The position numbers and the translations under genes were made by a program. The notes below the pieces were generated by a model. It saw only the letters and a list, made by a program, of their open reading frames with translations. It did no database searches and was not told the DNA's origin. DNA of 64,000 nucleotides from assembly GCA_965230275.1 (NCBI GenBank), contig CBDDKO010000002.1, positions 744,001-808,000 on the forward strand. Direction: 5' to 3'. Position 1 is the stretch's first letter; every line of letters starts with the position of its first letter. The stretch comes from JAJRRS01 sp965230275 (GTDB lineage Bacteria > Planctomycetota > Phycisphaerae > Phycisphaerales > Phycisphaeraceae). Shown here one piece after another: positions 32,132-40,917 of the stretch.

Positions 32132-33229
32132 ATGGCGTACGAACGTGACAATATCAAAGGCCTGAGCCCCTACGTCCCCGGCGAGCAGCCGGCGGATGTG
32201 TCGGTGGTCAAGCTGAACACCAACGAGAATCCGTACCCCCCGGATCCAGCGGTGCTGGCGGCGGTGATGGGCGTGCAGGCCGAGGCGCTGCGGCGGTACC
32301 CACCCCCGGATGCGGCGCAGTTCCGGCTCACGGCTGCTGAAACCCACGACCTCGATCCGGACCAGGTCATCGCGACCAACGGCGGTGACGAGCTGCTGAG
32401 ATTGGCAATCACCGTGTTCTGTGAGCCGACGGGTGAAAACGGCGCGGGCGGCCTCGGCGAAACCGAACCGACCTATTCGCTCTACGACGTGCTTGCCAGG
32501 ATCCACGACACACCGGTGACGCGCGTGCCGCTGGAAGACGACTGGTCGATCCCCCAGGACTTCGCCGACAAGCTCAACGAAGCGGGCTGCCGACTCGCGC
32601 TGGTCGTGAACCCACACGCGCCAAGTGGTCGATACGAATCGAATGACCGGCTGCGACAGATCGCTGAGGCGTTTAACGGCGTGCTGCTGGTCGACGAGGC
32701 CTACGCCGACTTCGCCCGGCTCAATGCCGACGAACTGGTACGCGGTGACGAGGGCCTGAAGAACGTGCTGCTCCTGCGCACGATGAGCAAGGGGTACTCC
32801 CTCGCCGGCCTGCGGTTCGGCTACGGGCTGGGCCACCGTGACCTGATCGCGGCGCTGGATAAAGCCCGGGACAGCTACAACACCGACATCCTCGCCCAGA
32901 CCGCGGCGATCGCGGCCCTGAAACACCACGACGCGGCCAGGCGAAGCTGCGACAAGGTCGTGCAGGAACGCCGGCGCGTTGGCGATGAGCTGGCCCGGTT
33001 GGGCTGGTGGGTCTGGCCCAGCGATACCAACTTTATCCTCGCCAAACCACCTGAAAACGGCCCAAATGCCAAAGAAGTCTACGAAACGCTCAAGCAAAAG
33101 AACGTGTTTGTGCGATACTTCGATCAGGACCGCCTACGCGACAAGCTCAGGATCACCATCGGCTCGCCGCAGCAGAACGACACCCTCCTGCGGGCCCTGA
33201 CCGCCCCCGCGAATGATCCCGGGTCGTAA
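32132..33229 (+). CDS. hisC: Histidinol-phosphate aminotransferase
   Basis: A 365-residue PLP class I/II aminotransferase that makes histidinol phosphate in histidine synthesis. Marks: VVKLNTNENPYPPDPAVL near the start, ATNGGDELL, VVNPHAPSG, LLVDEAYADFA and the Schiff-base lysine in MSKGYSLAGLRFGYG. The start ATG lacks a Shine-Dalgarno. It stands 37 bases before hisB, and the hisC-hisB pair is conserved in many bacteria. The rest of the histidine pathway is not in the window. Confidence 0.93.
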   Translation: MAYERDNIKGLSPYVPGEQPADVSVVKLNTNENPYPPDPAVLAAVMGVQAEALRRYPPPDAAQFRLTAAETHDLDPDQVIATNGGDELLRLAITVFCEPTGENGAGGLGETEPTYSLYDVLARIHDTPVTRVPLEDDWSIPQDFADKLNEAGCRLALVVNPHAPSGRYESNDRLRQIAEAFNGVLLVDEAYADFARLNADELVRGDEGLKNVLLLRTMSKGYSLAGLRFGYGLGHRDLIAALDKARDSYNTDILAQTAAIAALKHHDAARRSCDKVVQERRRVGDELARLGWWVWPSDTNFILAKPPENGPNAKEVYETLKQKNVFVRYFDQDRLRDKLRITIGSPQQNDTLLRALTAPANDPGS

Positions 33230-33266
33230 ACCTGGAAGTCACCACGGTTGATAACACGGAGCCACC

Positions 33267-33860
33267 ATGCCCCGCATCGCCTCCATTACACGCAAGACCA
33301 ACGAGACCGACATCACCCTCGAGTTGAACCTCGATCCCGACAAGGCCGGTGACTACTCGAACCAGACCGGCGTCGGGTTCTTCGACCACATGCTCGATCA
33401 TGTCGCCCGGCACGGCAAGCTGGGGCTGAACGTCTCTGCCAAGGGCGATACCCACGTGGACGACCACCACACGGTCGAGGACGTCGGCATCGTGCTGGGC
33501 CAGGCCCTTGAGCAGGCGCTGGGCGATAAGAAGGGGATCGAACGCTACGGCTTCGCGTCCGTCCCGATGGACGAGGCGCTGGCGCGTGTCAGTATCGATC
33601 TGTCCGGCCGTGCGGCGCTGGCGTTCGAGGTGACGTTCAACGACTCCTTCGGGAAGATCGGCACGTTCGACAACCAGCTCGTGCGCGAGTTCTTCAACGC
33701 CGTGGTCAACGCCGGCAAGTTCAACTGTCACATTGAATCACCGCGCGGCGTGAACGATCACCACATCGCCGAGGCCATCTTCAAGGCCTTCGGCCGGGCC
33801 CTGCGCCAGGCAGTCAACGTCACCGGTGACGAAGTCCCCAGCACCAAAGGCTCGCTCTAA
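33267..33860 (+). CDS. hisB: Imidazoleglycerol-phosphate dehydratase
   Basis: A 197-residue manganese enzyme of histidine synthesis. Both metal-binding repeats are present: FFDHMLDHVARHGKLGL with DDHHTVEDVGIVLGQAL, and NDHHIAEAIFKAFGRALRQA near the C-terminus. Length matches the monofunctional HisB (about 195-200), so the phosphatase part is separate. GGAG stands 7 bases before the ATG. It forms an operon with hisC and converges on the LEPR/DUF3131 gene. Confidence 0.95.
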   Translation: MPRIASITRKTNETDITLELNLDPDKAGDYSNQTGVGFFDHMLDHVARHGKLGLNVSAKGDTHVDDHHTVEDVGIVLGQALEQALGDKKGIERYGFASVPMDEALARVSIDLSGRAALAFEVTFNDSFGKIGTFDNQLVREFFNAVVNAGKFNCHIESPRGVNDHHIAEAIFKAFGRALRQAVNVTGDEVPSTKGSL

Positions 33861-33886
33861 GCCGACAGGCTTGGTGATTATCTCAT

Positions 33887-36397
33887 TTAAAGGTCGCGAT
33901 CCAAGGCCCACGGTACATCGTGCTCGGTCTCTTCGCCCGGCTCCCACAGCCCCAGCACCGGCTGATAGACGCCCTGCGTTGATCGATGTGCAGGACTCAG
34001 GCCCGCCATGCGCGAGGGGCTGTGATTCGTTTGCTGGCTGAGCCAACCCCCCAGCCATGATCCGGTCGGCCGTGGCTCGGTGACTGGTGATGCATCGGGC
34101 TGTGGATCGGATGGCCGTACCGCCCGATTCTGGCGACGTGACGCATTGGTCTGCTCGCTCTGAACCTCAACTGTCACCACGACAGATTGCGAAGTGGTGG
34201 CCTCCGTCGCCTCGGCGGATGCCGCGGCCGCGGGGGGTGCGCCCGCGTTCCAGTGGTTCAGCACTTCATCAAGGTCCGCTAGGCCCACGAACCCATCCCC
34301 GGTAGGGTCGCCAGAGAAGTAGCTGCCGGGCGCGACATATCGATTCCAGTTGTTGAGCACGATGTCCAGATCGTCCAGGCCGACGAAGCCGTCCTTGTTC
34401 AGGTCGCCGTCCAGGACCGCGTTGGGGAACACCGCATCCAGCGCTGAGACGACCTCGGGCAAATCGGTGAAGGCCTGGTTATCGTCGTAGAGGTATTCGA
34501 GCATGGCCATGGTGGAAAGCGAGACGTTCCACAGGTCGTTGACCGCCGGGTGGCTGTCCGGCTCGGGAGCGTCCGTCTGCCAGATCGCCGAATCGCTCAG
34601 GCCCCACGGGCCGTGCAGGTTGTTCTGAAGGCTGTGACGTATCGCCGCCTCCGCGCCTTGCGGATCACCCAGTAAACCGAACGCCGCCGACCAGGGCATG
34701 TAGACATCCGGCTCGCCGAAGTCCTCGTACCCGCTGAACTGCTGGTACTGCGAGCCGCTGTAGCCGGCGTCGGGCTGGAGCAACTCCGCCCGGCCGATCG
34801 AGGCATAGTAAGCATGTACATCGCTCTGGTAGCGCACCGCGTTGTCGAACGGGTTGCTCGCTAACGCCGTGACGGGGTACGAGTCGGTCCCGCGGTCGTT
34901 CGTGTCGACAAACAGGTCCAGCAGCCACTGCACGAACGGCGGGCGGAATATGTCCAGTGTATGAACCAGGTGCTCGTTGCTGACATCGCTGAGATAGTCT
35001 TGCACGCGCTGGGTATTGGCGTGGAAGTGGGTGGTGATATCGACGTGGTTGACCTGGGCGAGGTGCGCAGCGAGCGAGATCGTCCAGTTCTCACCGCCGT
35101 AGCCGTCGTAGGTCGCACCGCTGAACGTGTGTGTGTTGTTGAACCACGCCATACGCCAGCCGGCAGGCGAACTGAACGCGGCGAAGTTGAATCGGTCGAG
35201 CAGCCCCTCGATGTTATTACGCAGTGTGTAGAGGATGGTCGGCTGCGACTTGTACTGATACAGCGCCAGGAACATGAACGCCGAATCGATGGATGACTCT
35301 TCGAAAGGTGCCGCCGAGGTGAGCGTGACCCGGTCGATGTAGCGCGGGGGGAGGAACCCGCCGTCACCCGCGGCCTGGGTGTTATCCATGGCCGTGTTGA
35401 GTGTGTTGAGCATCGTCTGCACAAAGGCGTCGGCGTCGGCCCGGCTCACCCAGCCGCGACCGATCGCCCCGGGCAGCATCTTGACCAGTGAAGCTGTCGT
35501 ATTCATCGACAGGATCGCCCCCTGGCTGGCGAGGGTATCCACTGCCCCGAAGTCGCGGTCACGTGCGCCCCAAAGCGTATGGAACTGCCGCTCGGCCAAC
35601 CTTGCGACAAGGTCCTGCATCGGTGCGGTCGCCGGGTCTAGCGCCCCGCCGGGCTCGACCAGCCTCATCTCGTCTATCGCGACCTGCCCGTTGATCGCCG
35701 AACCCTGGTCCGCCTGAACCAACAGCGCAAACTGACGCGCCCGGCTGAAGTCCGGGTTGCCGACAGTCACCCAGCCGGATGCGGAGGGGTTCAGCAGGAT
35801 CGCCAGGTCCGTCCACTGATCCGCCAGCCCGATGGTGAAAAGCTGGCTGGCGCGGTGGGCATTGTCATCGCGGTAATCCTTGACCTCCAGCCGGAACGTG
35901 AAACTCGCGCCCGTCCGGTTACGGATCGACAGCGTTAATGCGTCGTAAGCCGTAAGGTCGCGTGTGTCGTAGATCGTGGCGCTCGGCTCGTACCCACCCA
36001 ACTCAGTGATGACGATGCTCTGATCCCACTGAGGCACGTTGACGTCCATCAGCATCGCGCCGTCGCCGTTGCGAACCAGGGCTGGATCGGTCGTGTGCGA
36101 AACGTTCGCGTTGAGCGTTAATTGTGTCGCGCCGCCGAACCGGTTGGTAAGGTTATTGCCCGATGAGACGGTCTCGCCATCGAGCAACGGGACGAAGCTG
36201 ATGTTCTGTGACATGGTCGCTGATGCGAGTGTTACGGGTTGTTCGGCGCTGGCTTCAGCGACGACCGTACCGCTAAGCAGCAGCCTCGGCTCAAGCGGCT
36301 CAAGCCCCGACCATGCACAACCATCAGACGATAGACATCGTGGACCCGGTAAACGAACTGATCCGGCACATCTCTCCACTGCATGAATCCATGACAC
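33887..36397 (-). CDS. LEPR-XLL exported protein with DUF3131 and dockerin-like tail
   Basis: An 836-residue surface or secreted protein. Residues about 32-43 (LEPLEPRLLLSG) are the LEPR-XLL motif of planctomycete exported proteins. Residues about 60-250 resemble a carbohydrate-binding beta-sandwich (YDALTLSIRNRTGASFTFRL). Residues about 265-645 match a DUF3131/glucoamylase-like alpha-helical barrel with GGENWTISLAAHL, GYEDFGEPDVYMPWSAAFGL and GPWGLSDSAIW. Residues about 655-720 hold two calcium-loop repeats, DLNKDGFVGLDDLDIVLNNW and DPTGDGFVGLADLDEVLNHW, as in dockerins. A polar low-complexity tail follows. The GTG start at 36397 has no good ribosome site and is uncertain. It probably binds or degrades polysaccharide. 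Confidence 0.75.
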   Translation of the reverse strand: MSWIHAVERCAGSVRLPGPRCLSSDGCAWSGLEPLEPRLLLSGTVVAEASAEQPVTLASATMSQNISFVPLLDGETVSSGNNLTNRFGGATQLTLNANVSHTTDPALVRNGDGAMLMDVNVPQWDQSIVITELGGYEPSATIYDTRDLTAYDALTLSIRNRTGASFTFRLEVKDYRDDNAHRASQLFTIGLADQWTDLAILLNPSASGWVTVGNPDFSRARQFALLVQADQGSAINGQVAIDEMRLVEPGGALDPATAPMQDLVARLAERQFHTLWGARDRDFGAVDTLASQGAILSMNTTASLVKMLPGAIGRGWVSRADADAFVQTMLNTLNTAMDNTQAAGDGGFLPPRYIDRVTLTSAAPFEESSIDSAFMFLALYQYKSQPTILYTLRNNIEGLLDRFNFAAFSSPAGWRMAWFNNTHTFSGATYDGYGGENWTISLAAHLAQVNHVDITTHFHANTQRVQDYLSDVSNEHLVHTLDIFRPPFVQWLLDLFVDTNDRGTDSYPVTALASNPFDNAVRYQSDVHAYYASIGRAELLQPDAGYSGSQYQQFSGYEDFGEPDVYMPWSAAFGLLGDPQGAEAAIRHSLQNNLHGPWGLSDSAIWQTDAPEPDSHPAVNDLWNVSLSTMAMLEYLYDDNQAFTDLPEVVSALDAVFPNAVLDGDLNKDGFVGLDDLDIVLNNWNRYVAPGSYFSGDPTGDGFVGLADLDEVLNHWNAGAPPAAAASAEATEATTSQSVVVTVEVQSEQTNASRRQNRAVRPSDPQPDASPVTEPRPTGSWLGGWLSQQTNHSPSRMAGLSPAHRSTQGVYQPVLGLWEPGEETEHDVPWALDRDL

Positions 36398-36641
36398 ATG
36401 AATCGTCGGTACTAGGCAATACGTCAGAACGAGGTTCGCCCATGAGAATCAGCAACTCAATTATAACCTATAAGTCTTGATAATCACGGCTTTTGGCAAG
36501 ATTAATTGAAACACTGTTTCTCAATGGGCTGTGATCGAAGGGGTAGGATCAAAAATCAGAAATATCTTGCTCTTAGTTCATAGAGGGTCTAGCATGGTGT
36601 TGTCCGGAGAGTACAACACAATCAAGATTCGGAGATCAACC
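36398..36641. other. A+T-rich divergent intergenic region
   Basis: About 244 bases between divergent genes, clearly A+T-richer than the surroundings (for example tcaattataacctataagtcttgataatc). No gene is supported. Promoters for both neighbours should be here, but I cannot fix a single good -35/-10 pair. Confidence 0.4.
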
Positions 36642-38711
36642 ATGATCCAGCACGGGCGCAAGCGTCAGTCGGGCAGGTTCTGCCATACATCCGCTCACCT
36701 AGGGTGCCTTTACCTGCTCATGCTGCTCATGGGGATCGCAACCCCTACAGCGCTAGCACAAACGCAGCCACGCGGTGTGATCGTGTCTGATCACCCCGGC
36801 GTTGCCGATATCGACCGCCGGGTGACCTGGCTGCACTGGTGGGAAGCGAATCAAGAGGCCTACCTGATGCGCGCCCTGGCAAAACAGGATGAGAAGGCAC
36901 GTGGGGCAGGCCCGACACCCGAGCTTCAAAGCAAGGCGGTCGAATCGCTCATCGAAGCAACGCGACTTGAACATGATCCGCTCGCCGATTCCACCATCAC
37001 CGCACTCAAGATTGCCGCGATCACCTCTTTAGGTCGAATCGGCACAGAAAAAGCAGTCGATCGCTTGATCGAAGTAACACAGTTACAAGACCAGGACCAG
37101 GCGGAACTTCGCAGTGCGGCCTGGTTCGCATTGGGCATCAGCGGTCACCCGCGGGCGGAGCAACACCTGCTGAGCGCCAAGGACCTAGAGCCCGCCGACC
37201 GTTCCGCCAGGGCGGCGGCATTGGGGCTGCTTGATCCGGGGCATGAAAAGGCGATCGCCATCCTGATCAAGGACCTCGTCGAGATGCCGGCTCAGGCCGA
37301 CAAGCGTGTAGCCCTGCAATCACTGCGCCTGTTGCGTGCGGACGACATCGCGGCCATCGGGTTCGACGTGATCGAGCGCAGCACGGATGTGCACCTCGCC
37401 TCCGAGTCGATCCTCGCCATGGCGACTCAGCCGGACACCGCCCATGCCGACCTGATGCTCTCGCTGCTGAACAGCGGCCCACCCGCGACCCACCTGAACT
37501 TCAGCGATAACGGGTTATCACCCGCCACGTGCTTTGCTGCCGCACAGGTGCTTGATCGGTATCAGGGCATGTACCCGATCCATCGCCTCGAGCGTGTCCT
37601 CACCAAGCACGTGTTCCAGACCACCGGGTCCGGGGAAGGTGACTACTACCGCGGGGCGGCGCTCTTGTCGCTGGTACCGATGATCGATCACGAGGATGAG
37701 TCCGTGCTGTTCGATGCGCTGGCAGGCAAAACAAGAGTGAACGCACCCGTGGTGAGCAGGGAGCACAGGCAATACGAACGATCCATCCGAGTGCACGAGC
37801 GACCGGACCCGGACCGACCCACCCGGGAATATGAACGACGGGACGACCCCATCCGGGGCTACGCGGCCATCGCGATGGGGATGTACCTCAGCCAGTTTAA
37901 TCAAGGTGAACCCGGCGAGGTCAGCATCGACCGATACGAGCACGAGGTCGAACAGGCTCAACGCCGCATGCTGGACCACCTGAACCGCACGCTGACCAAC
38001 AAGAACAACCTTCAGGACCTCCGCGCCGCGGCGGCGATGGGCCTGGCACTTAGCTTCCACCCTGACGCCACGGGTTTGATCGCACAAGCGCTACAGGAAA
38101 CCGACAAGCAAGACGTCATGGTCATCGGGTACGGCACGCTGGCGATGGCGCTGCGTGGCGACGATCGTGCAGCCGTACTGGCGCGTCAGTACCTCGATGC
38201 GTTTGTTGATGCGAACGACCCGGATGACTTCGATCAACTGTACCCGACCGAGACGATCCTCGGCCTGCGTGCAATGATCCTGGCGGTGGGACTCGTCGGC
38301 GATGAACAGGCCGTGGCCACGCTGAAAAACACCTGGGGTGCCGACCCGTGGTTGAGCCTTGAGATCGCCAGGGTGCTGAACTGGTTGGAGGACGACACGC
38401 TTGCGGCATCACTGACCCAAGCGATTAATGACGAGGCGGATGACCCCCGATCGGTGCTGGCCGCGATGGGCTTGGGACTGATGTACGAATCGCAGCGCCC
38501 CTCCAGACTTACGCGCATAACCGAAGGCAGCAACTACACCATCACCGCTCGACTCAGCACGCCGGGGAACCGGGCGAATCCGGCTGCGGACAACCGAAGG
38601 AACACCACCGCTCGGACCAGGTGCATCAACGGCGTTCGCCGAGCGGCTTCACAACGTTCATACGAAACCCCAGCCAACGTTTACTTATACGAAGTCATGC
38701 TTGATCCGTAA
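36642..38711 (+). CDS. Exported HEAT-repeat protein
   Basis: A 689-residue protein. After a basic start (MIQHGRKRQSGRF) a hydrophobic segment ends in TPTALAQ, a likely signal peptide. The bulk is a HEAT-type solenoid: STITALKIAAITSLGRIG, LRSAAWFALGISGHPRAEQ, AIAILIKDLVEM and AAAMGLALSFHPDATG. The last 60 residues are rich in R, N and T and unlike the repeats. The frame opens at 36531, but GGAG 7 bases before the ATG at 36642 and the signal peptide fix the start here. It is divergent from the LEPR protein and unrelated in sequence to the HEAT-like gene at 30505 as far as I can see. Confidence 0.65.
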   Translation: MIQHGRKRQSGRFCHTSAHLGCLYLLMLLMGIATPTALAQTQPRGVIVSDHPGVADIDRRVTWLHWWEANQEAYLMRALAKQDEKARGAGPTPELQSKAVESLIEATRLEHDPLADSTITALKIAAITSLGRIGTEKAVDRLIEVTQLQDQDQAELRSAAWFALGISGHPRAEQHLLSAKDLEPADRSARAAALGLLDPGHEKAIAILIKDLVEMPAQADKRVALQSLRLLRADDIAAIGFDVIERSTDVHLASESILAMATQPDTAHADLMLSLLNSGPPATHLNFSDNGLSPATCFAAAQVLDRYQGMYPIHRLERVLTKHVFQTTGSGEGDYYRGAALLSLVPMIDHEDESVLFDALAGKTRVNAPVVSREHRQYERSIRVHERPDPDRPTREYERRDDPIRGYAAIAMGMYLSQFNQGEPGEVSIDRYEHEVEQAQRRMLDHLNRTLTNKNNLQDLRAAAAMGLALSFHPDATGLIAQALQETDKQDVMVIGYGTLAMALRGDDRAAVLARQYLDAFVDANDPDDFDQLYPTETILGLRAMILAVGLVGDEQAVATLKNTWGADPWLSLEIARVLNWLEDDTLAASLTQAINDEADDPRSVLAAMGLGLMYESQRPSRLTRITEGSNYTITARLSTPGNRANPAADNRRNTTARTRCINGVRRAASQRSYETPANVYLYEVMLDP

Positions 38712-38734
38712 TCTGTTTCCCGCACGAAGCAGTC

Positions 38735-40324
38735 TTAGCCGATCGCCTTGTACTTGCCACGCGCCCGGGCAATGCCGCGTTTGTTCGACGCCAGATGCTC
38801 GAGGATGTGGTGGATCGACTCGGCCCGGTCCGGCTCGTCGAGTGCCTGGGCGATATCCTCGGGGCTGACCGCTTCGCCGGGTTTACTACTCAGGTGCTCG
38901 ACCGTGCGTGTCTGCAGGTCCAGCACCGCCGCCGCGGCCTTCTTGCCGGCCTCGACACCCGGCTGGTGGTAGGCGTTGGTATTCACAAGCGTCGCGTAGA
39001 AGCCAACCGCCCGTTCATACAGCGCGATCAGTGCGCCGAGTGTCTTGGCGTCGATCTTCTCGGTGGTGATGGTCATCGAGCCCCGGCCCGATTCGTAGAG
39101 CGCCTGGCGTGTGCCCTGCCAGAAGCCGTTGAGGTAGTCGCCGGTGGTGACGCCGGACTCGACCTCGATCGGCGCAACCCGGCCCGGCCGAGCGGTGTCC
39201 TGCAGAACGACGATGAAGGTGGCGAAGAAGTTGTTCAGCCCGTCGCGGAGCTGCTGGACATAGGCGTGCTGGTCGGTCGAGCCCTTGTTCCCGTAGACGG
39301 CGATGCCCTGATTGACGGTGTTGCCCTCGAGGTCCAGCTCCTTGCCCAGGCTCTCCATGACCAGCTGCTGGAGGTACCGCGACAGCAGCAGCAGGCGGTC
39401 TTTGTAGGGCAGGACGACCATGTCCTTGTCGCCGACGCCGTTGGTGACGTGGTGCCACATCAGCGCGAGCAGGGCGGCGGGATTCTTGGCGGTCTTGGTC
39501 TGCCGGGTGAGCTCGTCCATCTTGGCGGCGCCGTCGAGCAGTGCGTGGAAGTCCAGCCCTTGCAGCGCGGCGGGCAGCAGGCCGACGGCCGACATGACGC
39601 TGGTGCGCCCGCCGACCCAGTCCCACATCTCGAAGCGCTTCAGCCAACCTTCCTTCTCGGCGGTCTTGTCGAGGTTCGACCCGACGCCGGTCACGGCCAC
39701 GGCCTGCTTCGCAAAGACCAGGCGTTTGTCGGCGAAGAACTTCTGCGTTTCGAGCAGGCCGTTGCGCGGCTCGGGGGTGCCGCCGGATTTACTGATGACG
39801 ACAACCAGCGTGGACTTGAGCCGTGCGCCGAGGCCGACGAGCGTGCGCTCGATGCCGTCTGGGTCGGTGTTGTCGATGAAGTGGACCTTGAGCTTGTCGC
39901 GCTTGGTGCCCAGACAGTCGGCCACAAGCTGCGGGCCCAGCGCCGAGCCCCCGATACCGATCAGCAGCAGGTCGGTGAACCGCGCCGCGTCGGGCGGGGT
40001 GATCTCCTTGCCGTGCACCGCTTTGGTAAAAGCGTCGATCTCGTTGATGCTGCTTTGAATGGTCTGGGTCAGGTCGTCACTTGGCGCGAGTTGCGGGGCG
40101 CGGAGCCAGTAGTGTCCGACCATCCGGTTCTCATCGGGGTTGGCGATCTCACCGGCTTCTAGGCGGCTCATCGCTTCGTACGCCTGGCTCATCATGTCTT
40201 CGGACTGCCGGAAGAAGCTCTTATCGAAGTCGATCCGCGAGATATCCAGGCTGATCCCCAGCCCGGGGCACTTGCAGAGGTATTGCTGGTAGCGTTTGTA
40301 GAGGGAAGTTCCGTCCATGGTCAT
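38735..40324 (-). CDS. pgi: Glucose-6-phosphate isomerase
   Basis: A 529-residue enzyme that interconverts glucose 6-phosphate and fructose 6-phosphate. Marks: LLLIGIGGSALGPQLVADCL, VVISKSGGTPEPRNGLLETQ with the sugar-phosphate site, and GNKGSTDQHAYVQQLRDG, the signature near the C-terminal half. The start MTMDGTSLY may instead be the second ATG (40318). The end of the gene lies 23 bases from the convergent HEAT protein gene. An upstream lipoprotein gene in the same direction is 61 bases away. Confidence 0.95.
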   Translation of the reverse strand: MTMDGTSLYKRYQQYLCKCPGLGISLDISRIDFDKSFFRQSEDMMSQAYEAMSRLEAGEIANPDENRMVGHYWLRAPQLAPSDDLTQTIQSSINEIDAFTKAVHGKEITPPDAARFTDLLLIGIGGSALGPQLVADCLGTKRDKLKVHFIDNTDPDGIERTLVGLGARLKSTLVVVISKSGGTPEPRNGLLETQKFFADKRLVFAKQAVAVTGVGSNLDKTAEKEGWLKRFEMWDWVGGRTSVMSAVGLLPAALQGLDFHALLDGAAKMDELTRQTKTAKNPAALLALMWHHVTNGVGDKDMVVLPYKDRLLLLSRYLQQLVMESLGKELDLEGNTVNQGIAVYGNKGSTDQHAYVQQLRDGLNNFFATFIVVLQDTARPGRVAPIEVESGVTTGDYLNGFWQGTRQALYESGRGSMTITTEKIDAKTLGALIALYERAVGFYATLVNTNAYHQPGVEAGKKAAAAVLDLQTRTVEHLSSKPGEAVSPEDIAQALDEPDRAESIHHILEHLASNKRGIARARGKYKAIG

Positions 40325-40385
40325 CGGTGGTGCTCTTGGTTTGGATAATAGGGGGTGGTGGGATGAATGAGCCGACAGTTGTCAG

Positions 40386-40862
40386 CTAGAGATTAAGCGT
40401 CTGGTCATCGGGCTGGACCGTCAGGCGGTAGCGGATGTTGGCCTCGGGGTCGTACAGCTCGGCCGAGATCACGGGGCGGGCCAGGTCGGGCTGGAGGAAC
40501 GTGCCGACGGGGAACGGCTCGCGATGACGGTTGATCAGGCTCTCGAGTTGGAAGCTCGGGTTGACCCCGATGCTCAACGACTCGAGGTTCCGGACGTATT
40601 GCTGGTTCAGCCACAGCTGCATGCCGGCGTAGGCGCGGGGCGTGCGGTTAGTCAGTGTTATGTTCGAGCCTTCACGGACCACCACGATGTCCAGGTCCGG
40701 GCCGTGCTCCGTCTGGCCGGGGTACCGCAGGGACGACAGGGCCTCGGCCGTCGGGTCATCGATGATCGGCGGGGGCTGTTCGCAGCCGTGCAGGACGGTC
40801 AGGGCAAGTGCCAGTAGGCAAGTGGCGAGAAGGGCCGGGCTTATACGTTTACGTTGGGGCAT
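40386..40862 (-). CDS. Lipoprotein of unknown function
   Basis: A 158-residue predicted lipoprotein. The signal peptide MPQRKRISPALLATCLLALA ends at the lipobox LTVLHGC. The mature part begins EQPPPIIDDP, then forms a beta-rich stretch (LDIVVVREGSNITLTNRTPR, AGMQLWLNQQYVRNLESLSI). I recognise no family. The ATG at 40862 is chosen because AGGAG lies 7 bases upstream and the lipobox sits at the normal distance; the frame is open to 40934. It is transcribed towards pgi. Confidence 0.65.
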   Translation of the reverse strand: MPQRKRISPALLATCLLALALTVLHGCEQPPPIIDDPTAEALSSLRYPGQTEHGPDLDIVVVREGSNITLTNRTPRAYAGMQLWLNQQYVRNLESLSIGVNPSFQLESLINRHREPFPVGTFLQPDLARPVISAELYDPEANIRYRLTVQPDDQTLNL

Positions 40863-40904
40863 GGTGGGCTCCTGATCGCATCGGTGGTGGATGCGGTGTG
40901 ACCG

Positions 40905-40910
40905 TATAAT
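40905..40910 (+). promoter_or_regulatory. Perfect -10 element before dus
   Basis: TATAAT ends 7 bases before the ATG at 40918. Transcription starting the usual distance downstream would begin at or next to this ATG, giving a leaderless message. No convincing -35 is present, and the alternative ATG at 40909 overlaps the element. Confidence 0.55.
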
Positions 40911-40917
40911 GACGGCC

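Noticed and set aside
38795..40162. A 455-residue plus-strand frame
   Set aside because: Antisense to pgi, with no recognisable motif.
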